The notes under the pieces are model-generated. The model did no database searches. It was given only the letters and a program-made list of their open reading frames with translations, and was not told where the DNA came from. Shown piece by piece: positions 8,363 to 16,362 of a DNA stretch of 44,387 nucleotides. How positions within the stretch are numbered: position 1 is the stretch's first letter; each line of letters starts with the position of its first letter. The position numbers were made by a program, and so were the translations under genes. The stretch comes from Nitrospirales bacterium (GTDB taxonomy: Bacteria; Nitrospirota; Nitrospiria; Nitrospirales; UBA8639). The stretch covers positions 1 through 44,387 of the forward strand of contig JAJDBO010000265.1 in the NCBI GenBank assembly GCA_029261305.1, read 5' to 3'.

Positions 8363-9409
8363 TTACCGGTCGCGATTGACCATATAGTCGGCGACAACGG
8401 TGAGGGCACGCTTGGCTGAGGAATCTTCGAAGGAGGTAAGTTTTAAGAGTGCGGCATCAATATATTCTTGAGACCGTTTAGTGGTGTATTCCAGGGAACC
8501 ATAGTGTTCCATCATGGTGGTGATTTTCCGGAGGTCATTGTCTCCAATAGTTTTGGCTTCAATTTTCTGCACCAAGTCTTGACGTTCATCAATGGAACAT
8601 GCCTGCAAGAGGTGGAGGAGAGGCATGGTGATCATCCCTTGCATCAAATCTTGCCCTAAGGTTTTGCCTAAGTCATCGCCATTGGCGGTGTAATCCAGGA
8701 GATCATCAGCCAGTTGAAACGCAATGCCCAAGTAGAGGCCAAATTGATAGAGGCCTTCTTGCTGTGCCGGCGAGGTGTTACCAATGATTGCTCCAACCTT
8801 GCAAGAAGAGGCGACTAGGGCTCCAGTCTTATATTCAACGATGCGAAGGTAGTCCGTTTCGTTCAGTAATGGCTGGCGATTCGCACATAACTGCAGAATC
8901 TCACCTTCCGCCATTTTCCGGCAGGCCACGGCCATGACATCATTCACATCATGGTTTTGGAACGCGGCGATTTGTTGCATGGCTCGAGAGTAGAGGTAAT
9001 CCCCCACCAAAATACTGGCGTGGTTTCCCCAGATGCGTCGAGCTGTTTGTTGCCCGCGACGAAGGTCGGCTTCGTCGAGTACATCGTCATGAAGGAGCGT
9101 CGCCGTGTGAATAAACTCGATCAGGCTGCCGAGCATTAAATCTTCTTTTGGAACATAGCCGCTAAGGCGAGCACAGAGGCTCAACAGGAGGGGGCGAATG
9201 CGCTTGCCACCACTGCTCAAAATATGGGCAGCAATCTCGTTTATCAGGGGAGCTTCGGAGTCGAGATTCCGACGAATGTGGCCTTCGATTTCTTCAAGGT
9301 CCTCACGATAAACCTCGAAGACGTCCTCCATGGATAGGGACGATGAAACAACTTGAGGGGGCCCATTAGCCATCCAGCGATAGTATGGTGAGGCTCTGGG
9401 GATTGTCAA
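8363..9409 (-). CDS. Polyprenyl (octaprenyl-type) diphosphate synthase
   Basis: The enzyme condenses isopentenyl diphosphate onto an allylic primer to make the long isoprenoid tail of quinones. Both aspartate-rich motifs are present: LLHDDVLDEADLRRG in the first third and QLADDLLDY in the second half, followed by GKTLGQDL. GGKRIRPLL lies near residue 70, as in IspB, GGPPS and HepT proteins. The frame reaches back to a TTG at 9409; an ATG at 9373 (MANGPPQ) is an alternative, and neither has a clear ribosome binding site. The gene converges on the flippase-like gene (85 bases apart) and is divergent from the FkbM gene. Length and the long-chain motif pattern favour quinone-tail synthesis, but chain length is not certain. 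Confidence 0.9.
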   Translation of the reverse strand: MTIPRASPYYRWMANGPPQVVSSSLSMEDVFEVYREDLEEIEGHIRRNLDSEAPLINEIAAHILSSGGKRIRPLLLSLCARLSGYVPKEDLMLGSLIEFIHTATLLHDDVLDEADLRRGQQTARRIWGNHASILVGDYLYSRAMQQIAAFQNHDVNDVMAVACRKMAEGEILQLCANRQPLLNETDYLRIVEYKTGALVASSCKVGAIIGNTSPAQQEGLYQFGLYLGIAFQLADDLLDYTANGDDLGKTLGQDLMQGMITMPLLHLLQACSIDERQDLVQKIEAKTIGDNDLRKITTMMEHYGSLEYTTKRSQEYIDAALLKLTSFEDSSAKRALTVVADYMVNRDR

Positions 9410-9586
9410 GGCAGGGAGCTGTGTTGCTTTTTGTGTAATGCAGCGGGAAACATTTCGACTCTGGTTGAACAGTGAAGCCTATCGAAGTGATGATGTGGGG
9501 GGGAATGTGAACATTTTGGAGGATGTTCTTGACAAAGAAACACTTTCCCCAACAAAGTCATTCTTATTGCTACAGTTGGAACAAGT

Positions 9587-10273
9587 ATGAGCATTCAAGC
9601 TGAAGACATCTTGCGTTCAGGCAGGAAACTCTATTCCCAAGGAAAGGAAGAGCTTATTATTCGCTCATTTTTCCGGGATCGAAAAAATGGGTTTTTTCTG
9701 GATATTGGGTGTGCCTCACCTGACGTGTTTAGTACGACCTATTATCTTGAAAAGCATCTCGAATGGTCGGGTATCGCCGTTGATGCCAATCTTACAGACT
9801 GGGATGGCTGGAAACGCCTTCGACCAAATACTCAGATGTTCAATTTTATTATGACTGATCATTTCGACACAATCGAAACGTTTTATAAGGCTGGATGGTT
9901 AGGCTCTACCCAAAAAGTCCGTATCATTGGAGATACGGTCATTGAGGGCACCGCGAGTCGTGTGCCAACGATGACGCTTACAAAGTTACTCGATGATCAG
10001 AGAATTCAAAAAGTACATTTCCTGTCCATGGACATCGAAGGGGCTGAGCCTCAAGCGTTGGCCGGATTTGATATTGCCCGTTTTCAGCCTGAGTTGGTGT
10101 GTATAGAGCAACAGCCTGTCCTCTCTGCGAAGGCGGAGGTGTTTACGTATTTTCAAAAACACGGCTACGAGTTAATTGATGAGTATCTCTCCTATGACAA
10201 AATAAACTGGTATTTTCGAGAAAAAGTGGAACCATCATCACTCTTGCATGCGGAAGCCACTTTTGTGTTTTAG
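9587..10273 (+). CDS. FkbM family SAM-dependent methyltransferase
   Basis: A 228-residue methyltransferase with the SAM-binding motif FFLDIGCASPD near residue 36, an acidic strand end at IAVDAN near residue 65, and the FkbM-typical FLSMDIEGAEPQAL segment around residues 146-159. Proteins of this family usually O-methylate sugars or polyketides and are frequent in polysaccharide loci. The neighbours on the right are a sulfotransferase/acyltransferase fusion and glycosyltransferases, which fits modification of a surface polymer. It appears to be monocistronic: the next gene is on the opposite strand, 227 bases away. Start ATG is preceded by a weak GGAAC. Confidence 0.85.
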   Translation: MSIQAEDILRSGRKLYSQGKEELIIRSFFRDRKNGFFLDIGCASPDVFSTTYYLEKHLEWSGIAVDANLTDWDGWKRLRPNTQMFNFIMTDHFDTIETFYKAGWLGSTQKVRIIGDTVIEGTASRVPTMTLTKLLDDQRIQKVHFLSMDIEGAEPQALAGFDIARFQPELVCIEQQPVLSAKAEVFTYFQKHGYELIDEYLSYDKINWYFREKVEPSSLLHAEATFVF

Positions 10274-10500
10274 GTGCCGGAATTGAATCAGACAGATGCG
10301 AACTCATAACTGATCGTGCAGCTGTTCTACTTTTTAGCCCCACTTTCATATTTACATAACGGTTAGGATAGAGGTGTCGAAAGGGTTGGCTGTTGTGAAG
10401 CCTAAGAGGGACGGTGAGTAAATGAGGGTGAATTTACGTAGGCGCGCTGTCTATCAGTTTGATTTCGACGTATTCCTACTTTTTGTGGTCTCAACAATGA

Positions 10501-12144
10501 TTAAGGCGATGGCTCTTCCAATCCGCGAGTCCAAGAGATTCTCTCCCGTATAATTTTGGCAGGAACCCCGACGGCCATGCAGTGTTCGGGAATGTCGTGG
10601 GTCACAGTCGCGCCTGCACCAATAACGGAGCCTTGCCCAATATGCACTCCTTTTAAGACTATACTGCGAAATCCTAGCCATATGTGATCGTCAATGATGA
10701 CATCACCCCCGGGATTCAATCGCTCCCCGGTATCCACATCACGTATGGCATGCATATCACTGACAACGATCCATACACCTGCGGAAATCATACAATCCCT
10801 GCCTATAATCAGCTTGTAAGGTTCCTGCAGGGAAAAGAATCCTTCAATGACGCTGGTGTGTTCTCCCAATTGGAAGGTCGCTCCATTCGTTTGAATGTGA
10901 AGATGAATATTTCCGCAGACGGAAGCAGCAATTGAAATCTGATTCTGGTTGCCTTCGATCTTTAAGATGGTTGATTCCAAAAAAGATACCTGAGACCCGA
11001 TCCGAACATGGTTATGGTTCCCGTGGATCACCCATTTACAATTGTTTTGGACTTCAAAGCCTGGTTCAATTGAAATCGTGTTGTGGTTCCCTTTAATGAC
11101 CAGAGGGAAGTGCTCATGAAATGTAAATGGCCCACCTTTAACTACATTTTTGTTTCCGTGATCCTGGATTTCTAATCCCATACCTCTATCCTTTTTCAAT
11201 TGAAGTGTCGCCCCTGACACTAGCCGTTCTCTTGTTGCCACGTGATGGACACTTTCTGAAAACCGTTTCCAGAATGTGCGAGATTTTCCAAAGGTTTCGA
11301 GAAACAAGGGAATTTCATTCCGTAATCTCTGGACAACATGGTCTAGGCCTTCGTCATCCCATTCCAATGGTGTATTAGTAAATCGTTTCCGAACCCCGAG
11401 TTTTTCTAGAAATTGATCCTGGATATCTAAGTCGAGTTTTTTCAATGCCTGCCCAGTTTCCGGGGACCAGATACAATTTCGCATATCTCGCAATTGAAGG
11501 GTGTCATAGAGCTTCAGGCTACCCGGATTAAGTTGTCGTTGTGAATTTGAAATTCGGATTGCTGGATCTACACCAAGAAACGTAAAACATTGCTTAAGAA
11601 CCATATCGGGTTTGGACTTCAGATCCTCCAAAAAAACGACCAGAATTTGATCGGAAGGCAGATGGTCTCGATAATTGCTAATACGAGTGAGAAAACAAGC
11701 GTCTTCAAGGAGTTGGGGTGCGGCTTCTATTGCCTTACCAAGTCCGAAGGGGGCTGACGTTCCATACTTTGGGCCACTGTGGTGAAACTCTCTATAAGAT
11801 GACTCAATGCGAGCAATAGGATCTCTCGCGATAAAAATCAATTTGATTTGGGGATAGAGCTTGATAATGCGCTTGCTAGCTTCCACGCCTCCGAGTACTT
11901 CAGAATAATTAGGACTTCCCTCCCCGAGCAAAGCGCCTGGATGAGCCGCTGAAAAGTGTTCTGCATAGTCGGACCATCGTTGGTCAAAATCGGATTTGTC
12001 GAAAAAACGAGGTTCTTTGCTTTTTCCTGTGGGCATGAAGAGCTGAGGGTGCTCAGCTAACAGATCGCACAGCGTTGTGGTCCCGCATTTGCTGAAGCCG
12101 GGAACCAGAAAGTGGAGAGGAATAGGGGGAGTTGATGGTTTCAT
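10501..12144 (-). CDS. Sulfotransferase fused to a left-handed beta-helix (hexapeptide) acyltransferase
   Basis: The N-terminal 300 residues are a PAPS-dependent sulfotransferase. The 5'-phosphosulfate loop is PGFSKCGTTTLCDLL (from about residue 15) and the 3'-phosphate site is IFIARDPIARIESSYR. Residues of roughly 350-430 form repeated strand segments rich in GNHN/GNQN that look like beta-helix turns. The last 110 residues are a hexapeptide-repeat acetyltransferase: VSDMHAIRD with the likely catalytic histidine, GDVIIDDHIWLGF, GSVIGAGATVT and a terminal AVGVPAKIIRE. One chain could therefore sulfate and acylate the same glycan. I prefer the ATG at 12144 (MKPSTPPIP), since the family begins shortly before the phosphate loop; an in-frame TTG lies at 12219. 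It stands alone on its strand. Confidence 0.85.
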   Translation of the reverse strand: MKPSTPPIPLHFLVPGFSKCGTTTLCDLLAEHPQLFMPTGKSKEPRFFDKSDFDQRWSDYAEHFSAAHPGALLGEGSPNYSEVLGGVEASKRIIKLYPQIKLIFIARDPIARIESSYREFHHSGPKYGTSAPFGLGKAIEAAPQLLEDACFLTRISNYRDHLPSDQILVVFLEDLKSKPDMVLKQCFTFLGVDPAIRISNSQRQLNPGSLKLYDTLQLRDMRNCIWSPETGQALKKLDLDIQDQFLEKLGVRKRFTNTPLEWDDEGLDHVVQRLRNEIPLFLETFGKSRTFWKRFSESVHHVATRERLVSGATLQLKKDRGMGLEIQDHGNKNVVKGGPFTFHEHFPLVIKGNHNTISIEPGFEVQNNCKWVIHGNHNHVRIGSQVSFLESTILKIEGNQNQISIAASVCGNIHLHIQTNGATFQLGEHTSVIEGFFSLQEPYKLIIGRDCMISAGVWIVVSDMHAIRDVDTGERLNPGGDVIIDDHIWLGFRSIVLKGVHIGQGSVIGAGATVTHDIPEHCMAVGVPAKIIRERISWTRGLEEPSP

Positions 12145-12282
12145 GTTGACGTATAGTCTAGCGAAATTGCTGCCAACGAAGTCAATTCGCGGATTGACGG
12201 TGTGGTTGGATTCCCACAAGGAAAGTTTAGTCTACCTGATGTAACTTAAATGTAATTTTTTTCTGGCCGTTTTTCCTATTTC

Positions 12283-12410
12283 CGGCATTCCAAGCAAAGC
12301 GAGGAATCTTTGCCCGAGCTTATGCCAAACGCGAGAGGATTATAACCATAGGCCAAAATTTCTCACGGAGCCTGCCCTGAGCGGAGTCGAAGGGTTCGAA
12401 ATGACAAGGC
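12283..12410. repeat. Decayed dispersed intergenic repeat, copy 1
   Basis: This noncoding stretch has GGCATTCCAAGCAAAGCGAGG, then AATCTTTGCCCGAGCTTATG. It ends with TTTCTCACGGAGCCTGCC, GAGCGGAGTCGAAGGG and TTCGAAATGACA. Such blocks are typical of dispersed, non-protein-coding repeats. Parts recur in the same order near 14970-15070. A short open frame on the minus strand here is a by-product of the repeat, not a gene. Confidence 0.65.
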
Positions 12411-12625
12411 TGAGTTGGACATAACGACCGTTGGCCGAAAATTCTTTCCCTCGGGCTTCTGGAAAAAGGTGGCTGTGGTTTTTTACGAACAGGATCATTT
12501 TCATCTTGTCTAAGATGTGGGCTGCATAGATTCACTAGGTAATCTACCCAATTGAAATTGAAAAGCAAAATCTGGCACCCTGCGCCCTACACCATTATGG
12601 TTGAACACAATTCTGAGAGCCAAAT

Positions 12626-14239
12626 ATGATTTCCAAACTTTTCGGTTACCGCCACAAAATGTTGTCTCTCACCCGCATCGCATTTGTGTGCTCCTTGGCC
12701 TTTGCGTTTGTGGGCACCACGGTTATTCCCGCCGATGCTGGCTGGTATAAGAAGAAGCATAAGATATCAAAATCCTTCTCAGCCGGTGCAGAATTTGAAA
12801 TCGGAAAACGCTGTTTTGCACCAATCAATAATGAATTTGATGACGTCATCAGTGACATGATTAATAAGGGGTATGAAGTCGAAATAGGGGAAATTGGGCT
12901 CTATAACGAAGAAACCTCGAATATTTACATTCCCTTTGCCTACGACAACACAGATTATCTTCATACTTATTTCCCCGCCACTGACGAGTCTTCTAGGAGA
13001 ATGGCCGGTGCAGATATTTTATTTTTTGAAATATGTACGCCTTCAGCCAATTGGTATTTTGGCTTTGAACACTATAATGCGGTTAGGGTTCTTGATCAGG
13101 ACAATCCCAACACGATCACGGATTCCACAGTCCTACAGGCGAGCCTGGGGGATCCTCTCAATCCAGCTAAATATAACACGCACAATGGGCCGAACGACCC
13201 TTTTACTGGCTCGTCATTGATTGCGGTCACTGGAGATGAAGTGTCCTGGAATGACCTGCAATCTTCACTTGCCGTGGCAGGTTTGGGTGACAAACCCATT
13301 AATCTTCAGGTTATCCCCCAAGCGTTGTTTATGAATGCTGAGAGTGAAAGTACGGTTCCGCGAGACAGGTTGTCGTATCTCATGCGATTCATGCAAACAC
13401 GTATGCCTCACCCTGATGGAGTGGAGATTGGTAGAGAAAATTTCTTTAATCTCACTCACCCATTATTCGTATTCCGCAAATTGGGCGTTGGTGTTGAACC
13501 GCGGCAACCTCTCTTTCAAGACGTCCTCGATCCTACCCCGCCATTTTCTCAGGTGCTGATCAAGAAAATCTTTCGACACAAATTTGATCGATTGGTTCGC
13601 ACAGTCGTTCGTGAGTTTGAGCGAAAGTATGACTTAGAATTTATTGGGAGTACACCGTTTGTTCCCGAAGGGGGCACGGTTGACGATGGAACGGTCGACG
13701 GGCAGGCTGCTAACATCTTTGACCATGGTGAGTTCTGTATTGAGAATCAAGTCGACTGCCAATTTGATAAGCGGGACTCCCACTATTCTTGGGATCAAGA
13801 ATCGCATACCCTTGGAGATGATGACTATTACCTGCTTATCGGGGTCGACCACACCAAATTAGGTATGGCTGAAGTGAGTCAGGCATCCACATGGTTTGTG
13901 AAAGATCCTGACAATGGAAACGTATTTAAAATCATTGATTCGCTTTCGGATAAAGAGCTTGAGGAGTATTCAATCTCGGATGTCGTCAAGATCAGACGAT
14001 GGTTCGAGAGATTTACCGCTCGGAAATCCTTTATGGTTCAAGTAACACGCCCATCTAATTGTATTGAGAATGTTGCATCCTTTGGCGGAACCAATTGCCT
14101 TGATACAGATACTCTCGCGAATAATGATCATTTTGTTTTCACTGGTGAATTGACGTTGAATCCCAAAACTGGGACCCGACCGGATGACGACCAAGTGATT
14201 CCATGGAGATTATTACATTTTAAGGTTTCGAACCCATGA
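12626..14239 (+). CDS. Secreted protein of unknown function, 537 residues
   Basis: I do not recognise this family. A Sec signal peptide is visible (hydrophobic run about residues 17-32, cleavage likely after ADA near residue 38), followed by a very basic WYKKKHK and then a mainly acidic, mixed alpha/beta mature protein. There are about seven cysteines, several as spaced pairs (for example EFCIENQVDCQF near residue 370), which would suit disulfides in the periplasm or outside. Asp/Asn-rich stretches such as NGPNDPFTG and GDDDYYLL could bind calcium, but no named motif fits. Its stop codon overlaps the start of the next gene by four bases, so the two are translationally coupled. An alternative ATG lies at 12659. 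Confidence 0.8.
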   Translation: MISKLFGYRHKMLSLTRIAFVCSLAFAFVGTTVIPADAGWYKKKHKISKSFSAGAEFEIGKRCFAPINNEFDDVISDMINKGYEVEIGEIGLYNEETSNIYIPFAYDNTDYLHTYFPATDESSRRMAGADILFFEICTPSANWYFGFEHYNAVRVLDQDNPNTITDSTVLQASLGDPLNPAKYNTHNGPNDPFTGSSLIAVTGDEVSWNDLQSSLAVAGLGDKPINLQVIPQALFMNAESESTVPRDRLSYLMRFMQTRMPHPDGVEIGRENFFNLTHPLFVFRKLGVGVEPRQPLFQDVLDPTPPFSQVLIKKIFRHKFDRLVRTVVREFERKYDLEFIGSTPFVPEGGTVDDGTVDGQAANIFDHGEFCIENQVDCQFDKRDSHYSWDQESHTLGDDDYYLLIGVDHTKLGMAEVSQASTWFVKDPDNGNVFKIIDSLSDKELEEYSISDVVKIRRWFERFTARKSFMVQVTRPSNCIENVASFGGTNCLDTDTLANNDHFVFTGELTLNPKTGTRPDDDQVIPWRLLHFKVSNP

Positions 14240-14538
14240 CACCGATACAGAACCCCAACACGCCAGGATTAAGCCGAAGAAAGATGCTCAAAACCTTGAC
14301 CTTAGGAGGCTTGGTGTTGGCAGCAGCCGGACCCCTCTCTCTGGCGAAGGCATGGGGTTGGCTGACCACAAGTCCTCAACAGGCCTTCACGGCGAATGCC
14401 TCAGGGCACGTGAATTTGAAACCAGGACGGTTTAGGAAAGGTCCGGGTATGGGCAAGGGGAAAGGAAAATTGGGTATGAATATGCGTCGTAATGCAGTTG
14501 CGAACAACCTGGGCCAACATCGAAAGGCAAGCGTGTAA
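14236..14538 (+). CDS. Small basic protein with twin-arginine (Tat) signal, unknown function
   Basis: The 100-residue product begins with a good Tat signal: SRRKMLKTLTLGG near residue 14, a hydrophobic stretch through residue 35, and a likely cleavage site at AKA near residue 39. The mature part of about 60 residues is rich in Gly, Lys, Arg, Met and Asn (for example KGPGMGKGKGKLGMNMRR) and has no cysteine or recognisable fold. Tat substrates are folded before export, often with a cofactor or a partner carried along. This peptide is too small for a cofactor enzyme. It overlaps the upstream gene (ATGA) and is two bases from the next, so the three form a tight operon. Confidence 0.75.
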   Translation: MTPIQNPNTPGLSRRKMLKTLTLGGLVLAAAGPLSLAKAWGWLTTSPQQAFTANASGHVNLKPGRFRKGPGMGKGKGKLGMNMRRNAVANNLGQHRKASV

Positions 14539-14540
14539 TC

Positions 14541-14870
14541 ATGGCAGGCGTTCCTTTTAATGTGAGTTATACGCAGGATGATGATGGCCAACCTGGCCGT
14601 ATTACGTTGAATGCTATCATCAAATCCGCCAGTGGTCGTTTAGATAAACAAGGTGATTTCGTGTTTGCCGATGGTTTTTCTGCGGAAGGATTTAATGTCA
14701 CCGTGGAATGTGTCCGGACATCCAAGAAGACCATGCAAATTCGTATTATATTTGTCTCTGGTTCGAATAATGCTCTGGAAGACGGCCAATGTTATGAAAT
14801 TCCTTGCACGGTTGTTGAAAAAGTTCTTGATGACGTGAAGATTGATTTTGATAATAGCCATAAATATTAG
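14541..14870 (+). CDS. Small protein of unknown function, third gene of the secreted cassette
   Basis: This 109-residue protein has no signal peptide. Its alternating hydrophobic pattern (FNVSYTQDDDG, GRITLNAIIKS, FNVTVECVR, MQIRIIFVSG) suggests a small all-beta domain. Three cysteines are present (VEC, GQC, IPC), the last two spaced CYEIPC. No family came to mind. It follows the Tat-signal gene by two bases, so the products probably act together; because the upstream partner has a Tat signal, piggyback export of this signal-less protein is possible. That is inference. Confidence 0.7.
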   Translation: MAGVPFNVSYTQDDDGQPGRITLNAIIKSASGRLDKQGDFVFADGFSAEGFNVTVECVRTSKKTMQIRIIFVSGSNNALEDGQCYEIPCTVVEKVLDDVKIDFDNSHKY

Positions 14871-14969
14871 CCTTTCCTTTACCCTCCTTTATTTCTTCCG
14901 TATTTCCTAAACCGAGCTTCAATACTTTCACCATAGGTGAGTCTATTCTCCTCTGGCTTTTGCCCCATT

Positions 14970-15070
14970 GTCATTTTGACCAGCGGGAGAAATCTTTGCC
15001 TGAGCTTATAGCCACCGCGCTTTAATTGAATGGAGACTTAGGATTTCTTACATTCGTTCGAAATGATAGA
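14970..15070. repeat. Decayed dispersed intergenic repeat, copy 2
   Basis: The block has GTCATTTTGACCAGCGGGAG, then AAATCTTTGCCTGAGCTTATAGCC and ATTTCTTACATTCGTTCGAAATGAT. These parts match, in the same order and orientation, the elements at 12283-12410 with many substitutions and a shorter middle. The two copies bracket the three-gene secreted cassette. The rest of the 294-base gap (14871-15164) shows nothing I recognise. Confidence 0.6.
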
Positions 15071-15164
15071 GAGGAAGTTAGAAATGACACAATTAGAATG
15101 GTATAAAGGTGTCGCATTAAGAATTGCACCACATCAGTTCTTCTAATTCCTAAGGCACCCCTTC

Positions 15165-16349
15165 ATGCTTCACTCAACTGCTTCCGGCTACATGGAGCTC
15201 CCCGAACCCTCCATCTGGTCTTTTTATGGGCTATACCGTTCGGATGTCCAGGTGCAGTTTTACGGAATGTTTCGGCGATGCGCCTCAATTGACAATGTGT
15301 GCACTCAGTTGGCTCATCAGCTTATAGCCCACTTGGATCACGTGGCTCTCCACAGTTATACCGGCCGACCCTTTTTTGACCATTCGCTCACTTCTTACGC
15401 CTATCTCAATAAAACCGCGCCTATTGCCATTTTTTACGGGACTCCGGACTTTGCTCCCCCGTTCTTTTTTGACCATGAGATCACCATTGGCGGGTTTGTG
15501 TGTGAGACCGATGAAATCCCGGAACGTTGGGTTCGAACATGCAATCGGTTCGATCTGATCTTGGTACCGTCACGGTTCTGCAAACAAGCCTTCGAGAGTT
15601 CAGGCGTGACCACTCCTATTGGTATTACGCCGCATGGGTTGGAGCCCGACTATCATCCCGTATCTGACAGAACGCGCAGTGATCCGTTTATTTTCTTTAA
15701 TACCGTCAATTCCCATGTGCCTGCGCGAAAAGGATTGAAAGAACTCTTACGGTGTTTCATCCGCGCATTTCCCAACCGGTCTGATGTGCAATTGCGCCTC
15801 CGGGTGAAGCGGAGTACCCCAGTAGATGAGATTCTTGAGGCTTACGATCTTTGTCCCCAAATTTGGATTGATGAGGTGGATAATTCATCGACGGCTGAAT
15901 TCGCCGCGATTTATTCAAGCGTCCATTGCACCGTGCATCCCTCCAAAGGCGAAGGTTTTGGATTGATCCCATTTCAATCCATCGCCTGCGAAACTCCAGT
16001 GATTGCCCCACAGAGCACAGGAATGGCTGATTATTTACATAAAGACAATGCCATGCTGTTACGAACAAAAGGTTTTACCGATGAGGCAGATGTGTACTAT
16101 AAGTGTGGATCATATGCGGTGATTGATGAGGACCACCTTGTGGAGCTTTTGCAATATGTGGAAGCGAATTGGGAAACAGAATGCGAAAAAGTCAGACGCA
16201 TTGCTCCGGCTTTCCGGGAAAAGTACCAATGGGACAAGGTGCTCCACAACACTGTCACACTCATAAAAGATCTTGCTGAATTAAAGAATCCCGTCGATCG
16301 GAAAGACCTCATTCGCCATCGCGTCCACGACCTGACTTCAGTAGAATAG
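15165..16349 (+). CDS. Glycosyltransferase, GT4-like (group 1)
   Basis: The 394-residue protein has the two-domain layout of GT-B glycosyltransferases. The C-terminal domain contains LILVPSRFCKQAF and GITPHGLEPDYHP near the domain boundary. The nucleotide-sugar segment HPSKGEGFGLIPFQSIACETPVIAP follows, with a closing GMADYL. In the usual EX7E motif the second glutamate is replaced by Gln (EGFGLIPFQ), a variation seen in some members. The donor and acceptor cannot be read from the sequence. The gene converges on a second glycosyltransferase 14 bases away. An in-frame ATG at 15195 (MELPEPS) is an alternative start. Confidence 0.85.
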   Translation: MLHSTASGYMELPEPSIWSFYGLYRSDVQVQFYGMFRRCASIDNVCTQLAHQLIAHLDHVALHSYTGRPFFDHSLTSYAYLNKTAPIAIFYGTPDFAPPFFFDHEITIGGFVCETDEIPERWVRTCNRFDLILVPSRFCKQAFESSGVTTPIGITPHGLEPDYHPVSDRTRSDPFIFFNTVNSHVPARKGLKELLRCFIRAFPNRSDVQLRLRVKRSTPVDEILEAYDLCPQIWIDEVDNSSTAEFAAIYSSVHCTVHPSKGEGFGLIPFQSIACETPVIAPQSTGMADYLHKDNAMLLRTKGFTDEADVYYKCGSYAVIDEDHLVELLQYVEANWETECEKVRRIAPAFREKYQWDKVLHNTVTLIKDLAELKNPVDRKDLIRHRVHDLTSVE

Positions 16350-16362
16350 TCAGCATGTAAGC

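Noticed and set aside
12320..12568. Open frame of 82 codons on the minus strand
   Set aside because: It lies across the dispersed repeat, its start lacks a ribosome binding site and its protein reads like translated repeat.
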